Assembly: GCF_018882215.1 (NCBI RefSeq)
Contig: NZ_JACVOX010000004.1
Span: forward strand, 1-64,000
Direction: 5' to 3'
From: Polynucleobacter sp. AP-Kaivos-20-H2
Lineage (GTDB): Bacteria > Pseudomonadota > Gammaproteobacteria > Burkholderiales > Burkholderiaceae
Length of the DNA: 64,000 nt
Every line of letters begins with the position of its first letter. Positions within the stretch are counted from its first letter, which is position 1. Under the pieces are notes generated by a model, which was given only the letters and a program-made list of their open reading frames with translations, was not told the DNA's origin and searched no databases. Shown piece after piece: positions 46,905 through 56,864 of this stretch. The position numbers were made by a program, and so were the translations under genes.

Positions 46905-47984
46905 TTAAGTAGAGTGGGGATAAGAGCCAAGGTTCTTATAGAAAGCTGCAACCCCTTTTAACTCCTCAAGCGCCTTCACTACTTTCGCATCATCTGCATG
47001 ACCAGCAATATCAATATAGAAGTGATATTCCCAAGTACCTTTACGTGCAGGACGAGATTCAAAGCGATTCATAGAGACGCCATGCTTTGCCAAAGGCGCC
47101 AATAAACGATGGACAGCACCAGGCTGGTTATCAACAGAGAGCACCAAAGAGGTCTGATCTTTACCGGTTGGCTGGCAGGCGTAGTTACCGACCACAACAA
47201 AACGGGTGCGATTATGCGGATCATCCTGAATCTGTGCAGCTACCGCTTGCAAACCATACGCCTCTTGCGCAGGATCGCCAGCAATTGCAGCCAGAGTTGG
47301 ATCACTTGCCGCCATGCGAGCTGCTTCCGCATTACTGCTCACCGCTTGACGCTTTAATTGTGGAGCGTGCACGCTTAACCATTGCTGGCACTGAGCCAAT
47401 GCTTGAGCATGAGCGCAAACAGTAGTTACGCCATCAAGCTTGCCACTCTTAGTCAATAAGTGATGACGAATTGGCAATACGACTTCGCCGCTAATACGCA
47501 TAGAAGAGTCGAGCAATAAATCCAATGTGCGAGAAATCGCACCTTCACTAGAGTTCTCAACAGGCACTACGCCAAATTGTGCCGCGCCCTTCTCTACTGC
47601 TTTAAAAACCTCGTCCAAACTGGCGCAAGGCAATCCAGCGATGGAATGACCAAAATAGGTTTGTGCTGCTTGCTCAGAAAATGTTCCTACTGGGCCAAGG
47701 TAAGCAATGGTTTGGCGAGCCTCCAAAGCTCTACATGCAGACATCACTTCGCGCCAAATGGCAGCAATACCATCTGGAAGTAATGGGCCTTTATTAATCT
47801 CTTGAAGGCGCGCGACAACTTGGCGCTCACGCTCAGGACGAAAGACTGGTGATGCGAAGCCGCCTTTAACATGGCCTACTTCTTGGGCTGCTTGTGCACG
47901 CTGAGTAAGCAAATCCAAGATCTGCGCATCGAGCGCGTCAATTTTTTCCCGCAAGGGCGCTAAGCGCTGTTCTTCAGTACTCAT
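46905..47984 (-). CDS. pheA: Bifunctional chorismate mutase/prephenate dehydratase (P-protein)
   Basis: PheA converts chorismate to phenylpyruvate. The 359-residue protein has an N-terminal AroQ chorismate mutase (LREKIDALDAQILDLLTQRAQAAQEVGHVK, residues about 8-90), a dehydratase domain with AYLGPVGTFSEQAA, PVENSSEGAISRTLDLLLDS and RTRFVVVG-like NRTRFVVVG, and a C-terminal ACT domain with MNRFESRPARKGTWEYHFYID that senses phenylalanine. Its start meets the serC stop by a one-base overlap. Confidence 0.97.
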   Translation of the reverse strand: MSTEEQRLAPLREKIDALDAQILDLLTQRAQAAQEVGHVKGGFASPVFRPERERQVVARLQEINKGPLLPDGIAAIWREVMSACRALEARQTIAYLGPVGTFSEQAAQTYFGHSIAGLPCASLDEVFKAVEKGAAQFGVVPVENSSEGAISRTLDLLLDSSMRISGEVVLPIRHHLLTKSGKLDGVTTVCAHAQALAQCQQWLSVHAPQLKRQAVSSNAEAARMAASDPTLAAIAGDPAQEAYGLQAVAAQIQDDPHNRTRFVVVGNYACQPTGKDQTSLVLSVDNQPGAVHRLLAPLAKHGVSMNRFESRPARKGTWEYHFYIDIAGHADDAKVVKALEELKGVAAFYKNLGSYPHST

Positions 47985-49081
47985 TAAGCCCGCCTTTCAA
48001 AGTCGCGCATAAATTCAACTAAGGCTTTTACACCCTCAATAGGCATTGCGTTATAAATGCTGGCACGCATACCGCCTGCAGCTTTATGGCCACGCAAGGC
48101 AACCAAGCCAGCCGCGCTCGATTGCGCCAAAAACTCTGCATTCAGGTTCTCATCTTTTAAGAAGAAAGTCACGTTCATACGTGAGCGATATTCCTTGGTG
48201 ACACGATTCTCATACAGGCTGCTTTGATCTAAGAAGTTATAAAGTAAATCCGCTTTTTCTTGATTACGCATTTCAATGGCTTTCACTCCACCTTGCTTAA
48301 GCAACCACTTAAAGCCTAGGCCAGCCATATAAATCGAAAATGTCGGCGGCGTATTGATCATCGACTGAGTTTTAGCTTGCACAGCCCAGTCCCAAATCGT
48401 GGGAGTAATGCCCATGCTATGTCCAATTAAGTCCTTACGCACAATCACAATCGTCACGCCAGAGGGGCCGATATTCTTTTGCGCACCACCAAACCAAACG
48501 GCGCACTTACTCACATCCATTTCCTTAGAAAGAATATTGCTAGAGATATCCGAAACTAGTGGAACATCACCAACATCCGGCACGTCTGGGAACTCAACAC
48601 CACCAATCGTTTCATTGGCACAGTAGAGAACATAAGCAGCATCACCAGATAACTTCCAAGTTGATCTTGCCGGAATAGTATTGAATTTTTCTGCGGCTGA
48701 AGAGGCGGCTAGATTTGCAGTGCCATACTTCTGCGCTTCTTTATAGGATTTTTCTGACCATACGCCAGTAACGATGTAATCTGCCTTCGGTCCGTTCTTG
48801 GCCAAAGGCATCAGATTCATGGGGATGGCTGCATTTTGCCCAAGACCACCGCCTTGTAAGAGCAAAATTTCATAGTCATCAGGAATATTCATGAGGGTGC
48901 GCAAATCTTGCACCACCTCTTCATATACTTCCATAAAATCTTTGCTGCGATGACTGATTTCCATCACACTAGTACCGAGTCCACGCCAATTGAGCATTTC
49001 ATCGGCAGCCTGCTTCAGTACCTCCTCAGGCAAAGTAGCAGGCCCCGCAGCGAAATTGAAAATGCGGCGGTCAAAAGTCAT
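47984..49081 (-). CDS. serC: Phosphoserine aminotransferase
   Basis: SerC makes phosphoserine from 3-phosphohydroxypyruvate and also acts in vitamin B6 synthesis. The 365-residue PLP enzyme starts FNFAAGPATLPEEVL and has EISHRSKDF, LLLQGGGLGQNAAIPMNL, WFGGAQKNIGPSGVTIVIVRKDL (with the PLP Lys in GAQKNIGPSG) and SRMNVTFFL. Its place between gyrA and pheA is the standard betaproteobacterial order. Confidence 0.98.
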   Translation of the reverse strand: MTFDRRIFNFAAGPATLPEEVLKQAADEMLNWRGLGTSVMEISHRSKDFMEVYEEVVQDLRTLMNIPDDYEILLLQGGGLGQNAAIPMNLMPLAKNGPKADYIVTGVWSEKSYKEAQKYGTANLAASSAAEKFNTIPARSTWKLSGDAAYVLYCANETIGGVEFPDVPDVGDVPLVSDISSNILSKEMDVSKCAVWFGGAQKNIGPSGVTIVIVRKDLIGHSMGITPTIWDWAVQAKTQSMINTPPTFSIYMAGLGFKWLLKQGGVKAIEMRNQEKADLLYNFLDQSSLYENRVTKEYRSRMNVTFFLKDENLNAEFLAQSSAAGLVALRGHKAAGGMRASIYNAMPIEGVKALVEFMRDFERRA

Positions 49082-49098
49082 GATGTGGTCTAGTCTAA

Positions 49099-49120
49099 AG
49101 GTGACGCTTAAGCGTCACCT
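49099..49120 (-). repeat. 22-bp perfect palindrome containing the gyrA stop codon
   Basis: Bases 49099-49120 are a perfect inverted repeat. As RNA it folds into a 9-bp stem with a UUAA loop, and the UAA of gyrA lies in that loop. No T-run follows. It lies in the 26 bases between gyrA and serC. Confidence 0.85.
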
Positions 49121-51822
49121 ACCGTATCGTCATTAGAGTCGGTTGTTGGATCAGCAGATACATCACCTTCTTCTGCGCTATCAACATCAACTTCTTCATC
49201 CGAATCGCTCTCAGCAATACGCTGCAGACCTGATAAGCGCGTACCCTCATCAACATTGATCAAAGTAACGCCTTGAGTAGCGCGCCCCATTTCACGAATT
49301 TCAGAAACACGAGTACGTACCAAGATGCCGCCAGTAGTGATCAACATAATTTGATCTTCTGGAGATACCAATGCAGCCGCAACTACCTTACCGTTACGCT
49401 CTGAAGTCTGAATGGCAATCATGCCCTTCGTGCCGCGACCATGACGAGTGTATTCAGCGATTGGCGTACGCTTACCGTAACCATTCTCTGTAGCTGTCAA
49501 TACGCTACTTGGAATTGCAATGCCGTCCGCATCAACCACAGCTGCTTCAGCACCTTCCGCAGCTTCTGCTGGAGCAACCAACATAGCGATCACTTGATGA
49601 CCTTCGCCTAAGTTCATGCCGCGCACACCGCGTGCGGTACGACCCATTGGACGAACATCATACTCGTCAAAGCGCACGGCTTTACCAGCGTCAGAGAACA
49701 ACATAACGTCGTGCTGACCATCGGTAATCGCTGCACCAACTAAAAAGTCGTTTTCATTCAAGTCCACAGCAATAATGCCGGCCTTGCGTGGGTTAGAGAA
49801 GTCAGACAAACGCGTCTTCTTCACAGTGCCCAAGCTAGTAGCCATAAAGACGTAATGATCATCCTGGTAGCCCTTGATCGGCAGAATCACGGTGATCTTC
49901 TCGCCTTCAATCAGCGGGAACATGTTGACGATTGGCTTGCCACGAGAAGTACGACTACCTTGCGGCACTTCCCAAACTTTGAGCCAATACATACGACCGC
50001 GATCGGAGAAGCACAAAATAATATCGTGAGTGTTGGCAACGAAGAGCGTGTCGATCCAATCTTCATTCTTAGTGGCTGCAGCCTGCTTGCCACGACCACC
50101 ACGTTTTTGTGCGCGGTATTCACTCAGTGGCTGACTCTTCATGTAACCAGTATTTGAAAGAGTCACCACCATATCTTGCGGTGTAATTAAATCTTCTGTG
50201 AAGAGTTCTGTGGCATTCATTTCGATGAATGAGCGACGACCTGTATCACCACCAGCAATACCAAACTCCGCTTGAACTTCTTTCAACTCGGATTCGATCA
50301 CTTGAGTTACACGCTCTGGCTTTGCCAACAAATCAAGTAAGTCAGAAATCTCTGACATCACTTCTTTGTATTCGTTAACAATCTTATCTTGCTCAAGACC
50401 AGTCAAGCGTTGCAAACGCATCTGCAAAATTTCTTGCGCTTGACTATCAGAGAGGCGATACAAGCCAGTAGTTTGCATGCCGTACTCAGGCAACAATCCC
50501 TCTGGGCGATAAGCGTTGCGGCCGCCTGGCGTATCTGTCTCAGCACGCGCTAACATCTCACGCACCATCGATGAATCCCAAGCTTTGCCCATCAATTCTT
50601 GCTTAGCAATCACTGGGTTCGCAGCAGCTTTAATAAGCGCAATGAACTCATCGATGTTTGCCAATGCAACAGCCAAACCTTCCAAGACATGGCCACGATC
50701 ACGCGCTTTACGCAATTCAAAAATCGTACGACGTGTCACTACTTCACGACGATGCTGCAAGAAGTACTCAAGCATCTGCTTCAAGTTCAACAAACGTGGC
50801 TGGTTATCTACCAAGGCCACCATGTTCATACCGAAGTTATCTTGCAACTGAGTACTCTTATACAAATTATTGAGAACGACCTCGGGCACTTCGCCGCGCT
50901 TCAATTCAATCACAACGCGCATACCAGATTTATCTGATTCATCACGCAAATCAGAGATACCCTCAACTTTTTTCTCATTCACTAACTCAGCGATACGCTC
51001 GAGCAAGTTCTTTTTGTTTACTTGATATGGCAATTCATCAACGATAATGGCTTGACGCGCGCCCTTATCCAAATCTTCAAAGTGCGTCTTAGCGCGCATC
51101 ACCACACGGCCGCGGCCAGTGCGATAACCCTCGCGGACGCCTTGAACGCCGTAAATAATGCCGGCGGTTGGGAAATCCGGGGCTGGAATGATCTCGATCA
51201 GCTCGTCTATCGTGCATTCTGGGTTGTGAAGTACATGTAAACAGGCTGTAACTACCTCATCCAAGTTATGGGGAGGGATGTTGGTCGCCATGCCTACAGC
51301 GATACCAGAACTACCATTTATCAACAAATTAGGCACTTTGGCAGGCAGAATCAGGGGTTCTTTCTCGCTACCGTCGTAATTTGGCCCAAAATCGACCGTT
51401 TCCTTGTCCAAATCGGCCAAAAGCTCATGAGCTATCTTGCGCAGGCGGATCTCGGTATATCGCATTGCAGCAGCGTTATCGCCGTCTACGGAGCCAAAGT
51501 TACCCTGCCCGTCAACCAGCATATAGCGCAGAGAGAAATCCTGGGCCATCCGAACGATCGTGTCATACACCGCAGAATCACCGTGCGGATGGTATTTACC
51601 GATTACATCGCCAACTATACGGGCAGATTTTTTGTAAGCTCGGTTCCAATCGTTGTTTAATTCATACATAGCGAATAAGACCCGGCGGTGAACCGGTTTG
51701 AGGCCGTCACGCACGTCTGGCAGGGCTCTGCCGACTATGACGCTCATTGCGTAGTCCAAATAGGACCGCCGCATTTCGTCTTCGAGGGATATTGGTAGTG
51801 TTTCTTTAGCGGCTTGTTCCAT
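49108..51822 (-). CDS. gyrA: DNA gyrase subunit A
   Basis: GyrA performs DNA cleavage and wrapping. The 904-residue protein opens with [34 protein letters not shown], and the catalytic Tyr is in [10 protein letters not shown]. The quinolone-determining region reads [17 protein letters not shown], with Ser and Asp at the usual sensitive positions. The C-terminal beta-pinwheel starts with the GyrA box [10 protein letters not shown]. It ends in an acidic tail ([15 protein letters not shown]). It heads the supraoperon toward serC and is divergent from the OmpA-like gene. Confidence 0.98.
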   Translation of the reverse strand: MEQAAKETLPISLEDEMRRSYLDYAMSVIVGRALPDVRDGLKPVHRRVLFAMYELNNDWNRAYKKSARIVGDVIGKYHPHGDSAVYDTIVRMAQDFSLRYMLVDGQGNFGSVDGDNAAAMRYTEIRLRKIAHELLADLDKETVDFGPNYDGSEKEPLILPAKVPNLLINGSSGIAVGMATNIPPHNLDEVVTACLHVLHNPECTIDELIEIIPAPDFPTAGIIYGVQGVREGYRTGRGRVVMRAKTHFEDLDKGARQAIIVDELPYQVNKKNLLERIAELVNEKKVEGISDLRDESDKSGMRVVIELKRGEVPEVVLNNLYKSTQLQDNFGMNMVALVDNQPRLLNLKQMLEYFLQHRREVVTRRTIFELRKARDRGHVLEGLAVALANIDEFIALIKAAANPVIAKQELMGKAWDSSMVREMLARAETDTPGGRNAYRPEGLLPEYGMQTTGLYRLSDSQAQEILQMRLQRLTGLEQDKIVNEYKEVMSEISDLLDLLAKPERVTQVIESELKEVQAEFGIAGGDTGRRSFIEMNATELFTEDLITPQDMVVTLSNTGYMKSQPLSEYRAQKRGGRGKQAAATKNEDWIDTLFVANTHDIILCFSDRGRMYWLKVWEVPQGSRTSRGKPIVNMFPLIEGEKITVILPIKGYQDDHYVFMATSLGTVKKTRLSDFSNPRKAGIIAVDLNENDFLVGAAITDGQHDVMLFSDAGKAVRFDEYDVRPMGRTARGVRGMNLGEGHQVIAMLVAPAEAAEGAEAAVVDADGIAIPSSVLTATENGYGKRTPIAEYTRHGRGTKGMIAIQTSERNGKVVAAALVSPEDQIMLITTGGILVRTRVSEIREMGRATQGVTLINVDEGTRLSGLQRIAESDSDEEVDVDSAEEGDVSADPTTDSNDDTVGDA

Positions 51823-51981
51823 CTGGAAATAATATCATTTTGATGACAGGTAGGCCCTATGCTAAGATTCTGTCAGTTTGTACGAAATTGAGATGTGTCG
51901 CTTTGCAGTTTTTGCATCAAGGTAGGGCGAATTACATTTAAGTTTGACTTTAATTAAAAAAGAGATTTTTGAGGACTAAAA

Positions 51982-52554
51982 ATGAACAAAACCCTAAGAG
52001 TGTTGCTCGCTTCTGTTATTACTGTTTCTGCTTCTGCAGCAATGGCTTCTGATAACTGGCAAAACGGCGATGGCGCCCTAAACTGGAAAAACGGCGACGG
52101 CACATTGTGCTGGCGCGATAACAACTGGACTCCTGCTACTGCAGCTAAAGGTTGTGACGGTGCGTTGACTGCTGCTGCTGCTGCTGCTGGCGTTAGCCAA
52201 AGCAAAATCACTTTGCAAGCTGACACACTGTATGACTTCAACAAGTCTGACTTGAAACCAGAAGGTAAAGCTACTTTGGACAAGATCGCTGCTGATTTGA
52301 GCAAGATCAAGTTAGAAGTAATCATTGCTGTTGGTAACACTGACAGCGTTGGTACAGATGCATACAACATGGCCCTCGGTCAGCGTCGTGCTCAGTCAGT
52401 TAAGACTTACCTGACAAGCAAAGGTGTTGACGGTAGCCGCATCTACACAGAATCAAAAGGCAAGAGCAATCCAGTTGCATCAAACGCAACTGCTGAAGGC
52501 CGCGCTAAGAACCGCCGTACTGACATCGAAGTTGTTGGTACAGCAGCTAAGTAA
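51982..52554 (+). CDS. OmpA family outer-membrane/peptidoglycan-linking protein
   Basis: The 190-residue precursor has a signal peptide ending AMA, then a short region with the tandem motif NWQNGDGALNWKNGDGTLCW, followed by an Ala-rich linker and an OmpA-like C-terminal domain (residues about 75-185) with LYDFNKSDLKPEGKATLDKIA and YNMALGQRRAQSVKTYL, which bind diaminopimelate of peptidoglycan. There is no beta-barrel, so it is a periplasmic or anchored linker. Two Cys lie in LCWRDN...KGCDG and could form a disulphide. GAGGA at 51970 precedes the start, and a strong terminator follows. Confidence 0.92.
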   Translation: MNKTLRVLLASVITVSASAAMASDNWQNGDGALNWKNGDGTLCWRDNNWTPATAAKGCDGALTAAAAAAGVSQSKITLQADTLYDFNKSDLKPEGKATLDKIAADLSKIKLEVIIAVGNTDSVGTDAYNMALGQRRAQSVKTYLTSKGVDGSRIYTESKGKSNPVASNATAEGRAKNRRTDIEVVGTAAK

Positions 52555-52567
52555 TTCACTTTACTTG

Positions 52568-52598
52568 TAAAAAAGCCCGCTTCTAGCGGGCTTTTTTA
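52568..52598 (+). terminator. Rho-independent terminator after the OmpA-like gene
   Basis: AAAAAGCCCGC pairs with GCGGGCTTTTTT across a TTCTA loop and ends in six T's. Confidence 0.93.
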
Positions 52599-52650
52599 TT
52601 TCCGCTATATTCATAGACTTCTCCAATAGCCTCACAATTAGCCCATTTAT

Positions 52651-53340
52651 ATGAACGTCGACCAGTCAGAAATCGCCAAATTTAGCGCCCTAGCCCATCG
52701 TTGGTGGGATCCTAATAGTGAATTCAAGCCCTTACACGCCATCAACCCACTGCGCCTGAACTGGATTAAGTCATTTGTTAGCTTGGAAGGCAAGAAGGTG
52801 GTTGATATCGGTTGCGGTGGTGGCATCTTGGCAGAATCTATGTCCCAATCAGGCGCAGATACTACCGGCATTGATCTCTCTGAAAAAGCACTCAAGGTAG
52901 CTGAATTGCATGCTTTAGAGGTAGGCGCAAACCTTACTTATCGCTCCATCTCAGCAGAAGCGCTCGCTGATGAGCAACCTGAACATTATGACGTGGTGAC
53001 CTGCATGGAGATGCTTGAACACGTGCCGGACCCCGCCTCGGTAGTGCGCGCTTGCGCCAAACTTTGTAAGCCTGGTGGCACTTTATTTTTTAGCACCCTC
53101 AACCGCAGTCCTAAGTCCTACTTATTTGCCATTATTGGTGCTGAATACATTCTGAAGTTACTTCCTAGAGGTACTCACGAATACGCAAAATTCATCAAAC
53201 CTTCTGAGCTAGTTGCCTTTACACTTCATGCGGGTTTACAGATGCTGGGCATGAAAGGCCTTAGCTACAACCCACTCACTCAGGTCTATAGCTTGAATGA
53301 TGACGTCGATGTGAATTACATGATTGCCGTCAGAAAGTAA
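52651..53340 (+). CDS. ubiG: Ubiquinone biosynthesis O-methyltransferase
   Basis: UbiG methylates two hydroxyls in ubiquinone synthesis. The 229-residue SAM methyltransferase begins EIAKFSALAHRWWDPNSEFKPLHAINPLRLNW, the family start, and contains the SAM motif VVDIGCGGGILAESMSQSGA, then MEMLEHVPDPASV. It is followed by gph after 7 bases, an arrangement common in proteobacteria. Confidence 0.96.
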   Translation: MNVDQSEIAKFSALAHRWWDPNSEFKPLHAINPLRLNWIKSFVSLEGKKVVDIGCGGGILAESMSQSGADTTGIDLSEKALKVAELHALEVGANLTYRSISAEALADEQPEHYDVVTCMEMLEHVPDPASVVRACAKLCKPGGTLFFSTLNRSPKSYLFAIIGAEYILKLLPRGTHEYAKFIKPSELVAFTLHAGLQMLGMKGLSYNPLTQVYSLNDDVDVNYMIAVRK

Positions 53341-53347
53341 TGCAATA

Positions 53348-54028
53348 GTGAGTAATCTTTCTAGTCCTTATGCCGGCATCTTTTTTGATTTAGATGGCAC
53401 GTTAGCTGATACCGCACCTGATTTAGTAGCGGCAACTAATCAATTACTTGTTGCACGCAATCTTGCGCCTAAGCCTTATGAATTTCTGCGCCCCTATGCA
53501 TCGGCTGGTGCCCGCGGATTACTCGAAGGCGCATTTGGCATTAGCCCCGATCATGCGGATTTCATTTCATTGCGTGATGAATTTTTCAGTAATTATGAAA
53601 AAGCAATGCTGGTAGAAAGTAAATTATTCGATGACATGAGCCATCTACTCGATCAAATGGATCAAGCTAAGCTCCCCTGGGGCATCGTTACGAATAAAAG
53701 TGAGCGCTTTACTAACCCTCTTACCGAATTAATGGGTTTACGCCAAAGAGCCATTTCTACGGTCTCAGGCGATACAACAGCGTATTCAAAACCCCATCCT
53801 GAGCCGATCTTGCACGCCGCCAGAATAGCTAAAGTAGATCCTACAAAATCGCTTTATGTGGGCGATGACATTAGAGATGTTCTAGCAGGCAAAGCAGCGG
53901 GAATGAAGACTGTCGCAGCCGCTTATGGCTACTGTGGCTGTAAAGAGCCTCCAGAGGCTTGGGGGGCCGATTACATCGTCAATAAGCCTCTCGAGCTACT
54001 GCAAATCATCTTTCCCAGCAGGGGATAA
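53348..54028 (+). CDS. gph: Phosphoglycolate phosphatase
   Basis: Gph removes phosphate from 2-phosphoglycolate formed in DNA repair. The HAD protein of about 226 residues shows the nucleophile motif FFDLDGTLADTAPDL, motif II WGIVTNKS, and motif III/IV KPHPEP...YVGDDIRDVLAGKAAG. There is no ATG at the expected place; GTG 53348 sits 7 bases after the ubiG stop, while a TTG at 53324 would overlap ubiG. I prefer GTG. Confidence 0.92.
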   Translation: MSNLSSPYAGIFFDLDGTLADTAPDLVAATNQLLVARNLAPKPYEFLRPYASAGARGLLEGAFGISPDHADFISLRDEFFSNYEKAMLVESKLFDDMSHLLDQMDQAKLPWGIVTNKSERFTNPLTELMGLRQRAISTVSGDTTAYSKPHPEPILHAARIAKVDPTKSLYVGDDIRDVLAGKAAGMKTVAAAYGYCGCKEPPEAWGADYIVNKPLELLQIIFPSRG

Positions 54029-54092
54029 ACCAAAGATATTCAGCAATTTAAGGTCGACGGCCTTAAAATAAGGTTTCCAATGCATGAACTCC

Positions 54093-54451
54093 GGGGTCGA
54101 CATGGTTTCGACGTGGATTACAAAGCATCAAGGGCATACCGAGGACCCGTTATCTCGTAAATCAATGGGAATGTTTTAACTGCAAACGACGAACGTTTCG
54201 CACTAGCCGCTTAATTGCGGTTGCCCCTGAACTGATTCTCTCTTGGGTCAGCTAGCGAAAGCTAGATCAGGGTCATTTACAAGAGATAAGATCATTTCAT
54301 GTCACGGGGAATGATTCGAAAACTTAGTGAATCGTCAGCGTGGAACGTGTCAATCTGTGCCTAGCTGGCTAAATTAAATGATATGACTAAGTATGTAGAA
54401 CTTGTTGTGGAGGATTTGCGGACGCGGGTTCGATTCCCGCCGACTCCACCA
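54093..54451 (+). ncRNA. ssrA: Transfer-messenger RNA (tmRNA)
   Basis: tmRNA rescues stalled ribosomes with SmpB. The 5' end GGGGTCG pairs with CGACTCC before the CCA tail (54449-54451), giving the alanyl acceptor stem. The 3' part has the T-arm GCGGGTTCGATTCCCGC. The tag begins with the resume GCA at 54182 and encodes ANDERFALAA, ending at TAA 54212-54214. Length is about 359 bases, and the RNA is encoded in one piece (not permuted). A terminator follows. Confidence 0.97.
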
Positions 54452-54467
54452 TTTTGAAGTAACAGTC

Positions 54468-54497
54468 AAACGCCACCCAGATGGGTGGCGTTTTTTT
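54468..54497 (+). terminator. Rho-independent terminator after ssrA
   Basis: CGCCACCC pairs with GGGTGGCG across a four-base loop, followed by seven T's. Confidence 0.93.
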
Positions 54498-54520
54498 GTC
54501 TCAAGAATCCATCATTCTTA

Positions 54521-56599
54521 TTAATTGAATTGATAGCTCATTCCGGCTTGGAAATTGAGAGGCGCTCCAGCAAAAATCCCATCAGGACTCCGGCTGGATA
54601 TATATCTCTTATTAAATACATTATTAATCACTCCAAATACTTTCCAATCTTTGTTGATGGCGTAGTTAGCACTCCAATTGACTGTTGTAAAAGCAGGAAC
54701 CTCGCCTAAAGTTCCAATGGCATTTTGCGCAACCGTATTTGCCGAATCCGCATACTGAGTAGAAACATAATTCAGATTGACTAAAGTATTGAAGCCATTC
54801 TTTTCGTAGCTAACACCCAAATTTGAAGTTAATTTAGGCGTGTACGGAATGCGATTACCATCTCGCCCCAAAGAACTCGTGCCAACAAACTTAGCCACCG
54901 GGATGTACGTAGCATTACCGTTAATGCCCCACCCTCCTCCTAGCGCATAAGCCAAGGACATCTCAGCCCCTTGATGCAAACTTTTACCTCCATTGGCTTT
55001 AGAAATTCCGGCAGCTAAGCTCTGATTCACAATTTGATTACTGAAGTTCATGCTAAAAATAGCTGAATCATAAGTAAAAGCACCCGAGCGACCACGCAGC
55101 CCGAGCTCCGCATTAGTTGAGCGTTCTGGGGCTAACTGCTGATCAACTCCTTTGTCATCAATTGCGGTGGCTAACTGTGCTGGCGCAAAACCTTTATAAA
55201 CACTACCGTACGCCTGCACTTGGGGAACAAGCTGCCAGGTAGCACCAATTTGCGGAATAGTTTCTACATTCTTGGCGCTACCGGCTTTACCAGAGGCAGC
55301 ATTTGAACGGGTCTGGTTATAACTTTCCACTCGTACCCCAGGAATAAGTGCAAAGTCTTTACTCAGCAAGAAACGGTTTTGTGCATAGACCGCCACTGAA
55401 TTAGCCTTGTTATCTTCCTGCGAAGTGAGTCGACCAGAATAGGCTAAAGTTTTGGAGCTCACTAATTGATTGATTTGAGATTCGGTATGCATGCGCAATC
55501 CAAACTCTGCTTCATTAGAAATCCCTAGAGCCTTATAGGCATGACTTACCCGAGAATCGATGCCCAACATTTGAAATTCTCGATTTCGCCCAATCAGACA
55601 ATCAGTACCTATGTTGCAGGCTCTCAAGACTGTCGATTCCTGTGTGCGTTTAACAATACTTTGCCGCCAATAATCCCTAGATAACCTACTCCAATACATC
55701 AAGGTATTGATTTTGGTCTCTGGGCTGATTTCAATAGCATGGTTGAGATCTACTGCATTTCTTTGGGTAATAAAGCGGTCATTTGGCGCTGGATTATTTC
55801 TTGAGTGAGTGCTGTACTGATTTGGACGCAGACCTACATAAGAGGTATTGATATTGTTATCGTAATGGGTGTATTTCAGACTTAACCACTGATTCTGTGC
55901 AATCTCCATTCCCCCTTTCACCAAGATGTCGTACATCTTGAAACCATTGTCCTGGTATCCATTGGACTCAGATTGAATCAGGTTTATTCCTCCAATGGCG
56001 CCATTCGATGACGATTTTCCCCCTGCCTCAAGCTCTGCTAAGCGATATCCGTAGTTACCCACTTTACCGGTTAACTTCAATCCTGGAGCAGGTGTTTTGC
56101 TAAGGTAATTCACTACGCCACCAATATTGGATGGGCCATATTTCAGGCCCGATGCGCCCTTTAAAACCTCAATTCCACCGATTTGCTCAACAGGCGGGCT
56201 GTAATAGGAAGCATTGGAAATAAAGAGACTTGGTTGAATGGGGGCACCATCCTCCAGAAGAAGAACCTTGGAGCTGCGACTCGGATTTAACCCCCGAATA
56301 CCAATATTTGGAATAGACCCCAGGCCACCCTCATCTCCGCGGACATTAACACCAGGAACCGTCTTTAATACATCTTGTAGGGACTGAGGTTGCAACTCCT
56401 CCATCCTCTGTTGATTAATGACATCAACCGTACCAGGAATTTTATACAGCGCATTTTCCTCTCGCCCAACAATATCAATCCTAGGTAACTCAATATCTTG
56501 AGCATTTGCCCAAACCGAAAAAGATCCTCCATATAGCAATACAAAAGATGAAAGCCAGACTAACTGATTTCGAGGACGAAAAACTTCTTGATGCTTCAT
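54521..56599 (-). CDS. TonB-dependent outer-membrane receptor (iron/haem or siderophore)
   Basis: The 692-residue precursor has a signal peptide ending WANA, a TonB box-like IELPRIDIVGR start, a plug domain (residues about 45-170) with LQDVLKTVPGVNVRGDEGGLGSIPNIGIRGLNP (core VPGVNVRG) and VEQIGGIEVLKGASGLKYGPSNIGGVVN, then a 22-strand-type barrel ending in Phe-Asn (QAGMSYQFN). FecA-like families share this plug. Its neighbours tonB and hemP point to haem or ferric uptake. The substrate cannot be read from the sequence. Confidence 0.93.
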   Translation of the reverse strand: MKHQEVFRPRNQLVWLSSFVLLYGGSFSVWANAQDIELPRIDIVGREENALYKIPGTVDVINQQRMEELQPQSLQDVLKTVPGVNVRGDEGGLGSIPNIGIRGLNPSRSSKVLLLEDGAPIQPSLFISNASYYSPPVEQIGGIEVLKGASGLKYGPSNIGGVVNYLSKTPAPGLKLTGKVGNYGYRLAELEAGGKSSSNGAIGGINLIQSESNGYQDNGFKMYDILVKGGMEIAQNQWLSLKYTHYDNNINTSYVGLRPNQYSTHSRNNPAPNDRFITQRNAVDLNHAIEISPETKINTLMYWSRLSRDYWRQSIVKRTQESTVLRACNIGTDCLIGRNREFQMLGIDSRVSHAYKALGISNEAEFGLRMHTESQINQLVSSKTLAYSGRLTSQEDNKANSVAVYAQNRFLLSKDFALIPGVRVESYNQTRSNAASGKAGSAKNVETIPQIGATWQLVPQVQAYGSVYKGFAPAQLATAIDDKGVDQQLAPERSTNAELGLRGRSGAFTYDSAIFSMNFSNQIVNQSLAAGISKANGGKSLHQGAEMSLAYALGGGWGINGNATYIPVAKFVGTSSLGRDGNRIPYTPKLTSNLGVSYEKNGFNTLVNLNYVSTQYADSANTVAQNAIGTLGEVPAFTTVNWSANYAINKDWKVFGVINNVFNKRYISSRSPDGIFAGAPLNFQAGMSYQFN

Positions 56600-56665
56600 A
56601 TACCATCTCCAGTGATAAAAACAAAAAATCGCTGGCTATATGCATATGAAAATGCTCTTGCTGGC

Positions 56666-56676
56666 TAGTAAGTTAA
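56666..56676. promoter_or_regulatory. Shared 11-base motif between hemP and the receptor gene
   Basis: TAGTAAGTTAA occurs here and again at 57489-57499, before tonB. It could be part of a common operator such as for an iron regulator, but it does not match a full Fur box by eye. Confidence 0.35.
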
Positions 56677-56683
56677 TTCATAT

Positions 56684-56863
56684 TTACTTCGTCAAAATGA
56701 GTTTCCCTAATTTAGTGATGCGCAATTGATATGAATGCCCATCATGCAAAATGAAGATCTGCTTTGTGCGGCCCAATAAGGTTTCGCTTGGAATGCATCT
56801 AGGCAAAAGTTGATTTGATCGAATACATTTTGAATCAAGATCTAAGGTATTTTTCTCGCTCAA
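56684..56863 (-). CDS. hemP: Hemin uptake protein HemP
   Basis: A 59-residue protein starting at TTG 56863, with GGAAGG five bases ahead and only one base after the tonB stop. The C-terminal half reads ILHDGHSYQLRITKLGKLILTK, the conserved HemP/HmuP signature. Related proteins are needed for haem uptake and act as transcription coactivators of the receptor genes in Bradyrhizobium (HmuP). Two cysteines lie in SKCIRS and PRCIPS. The next gene downstream is the TonB-dependent receptor, 84 bases away, and the context strongly supports a haem or iron function for the receptor. Confidence 0.9.
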   Translation of the reverse strand: MSEKNTLDLDSKCIRSNQLLPRCIPSETLLGRTKQIFILHDGHSYQLRITKLGKLILTK

Positions 56864-56864
56864 G

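Noticed and set aside
56600-56683. Cobalamin riboswitch before the TonB-dependent receptor
   Set aside because: No B12 box or long structured leader fits; the region upstream is hemP coding sequence.
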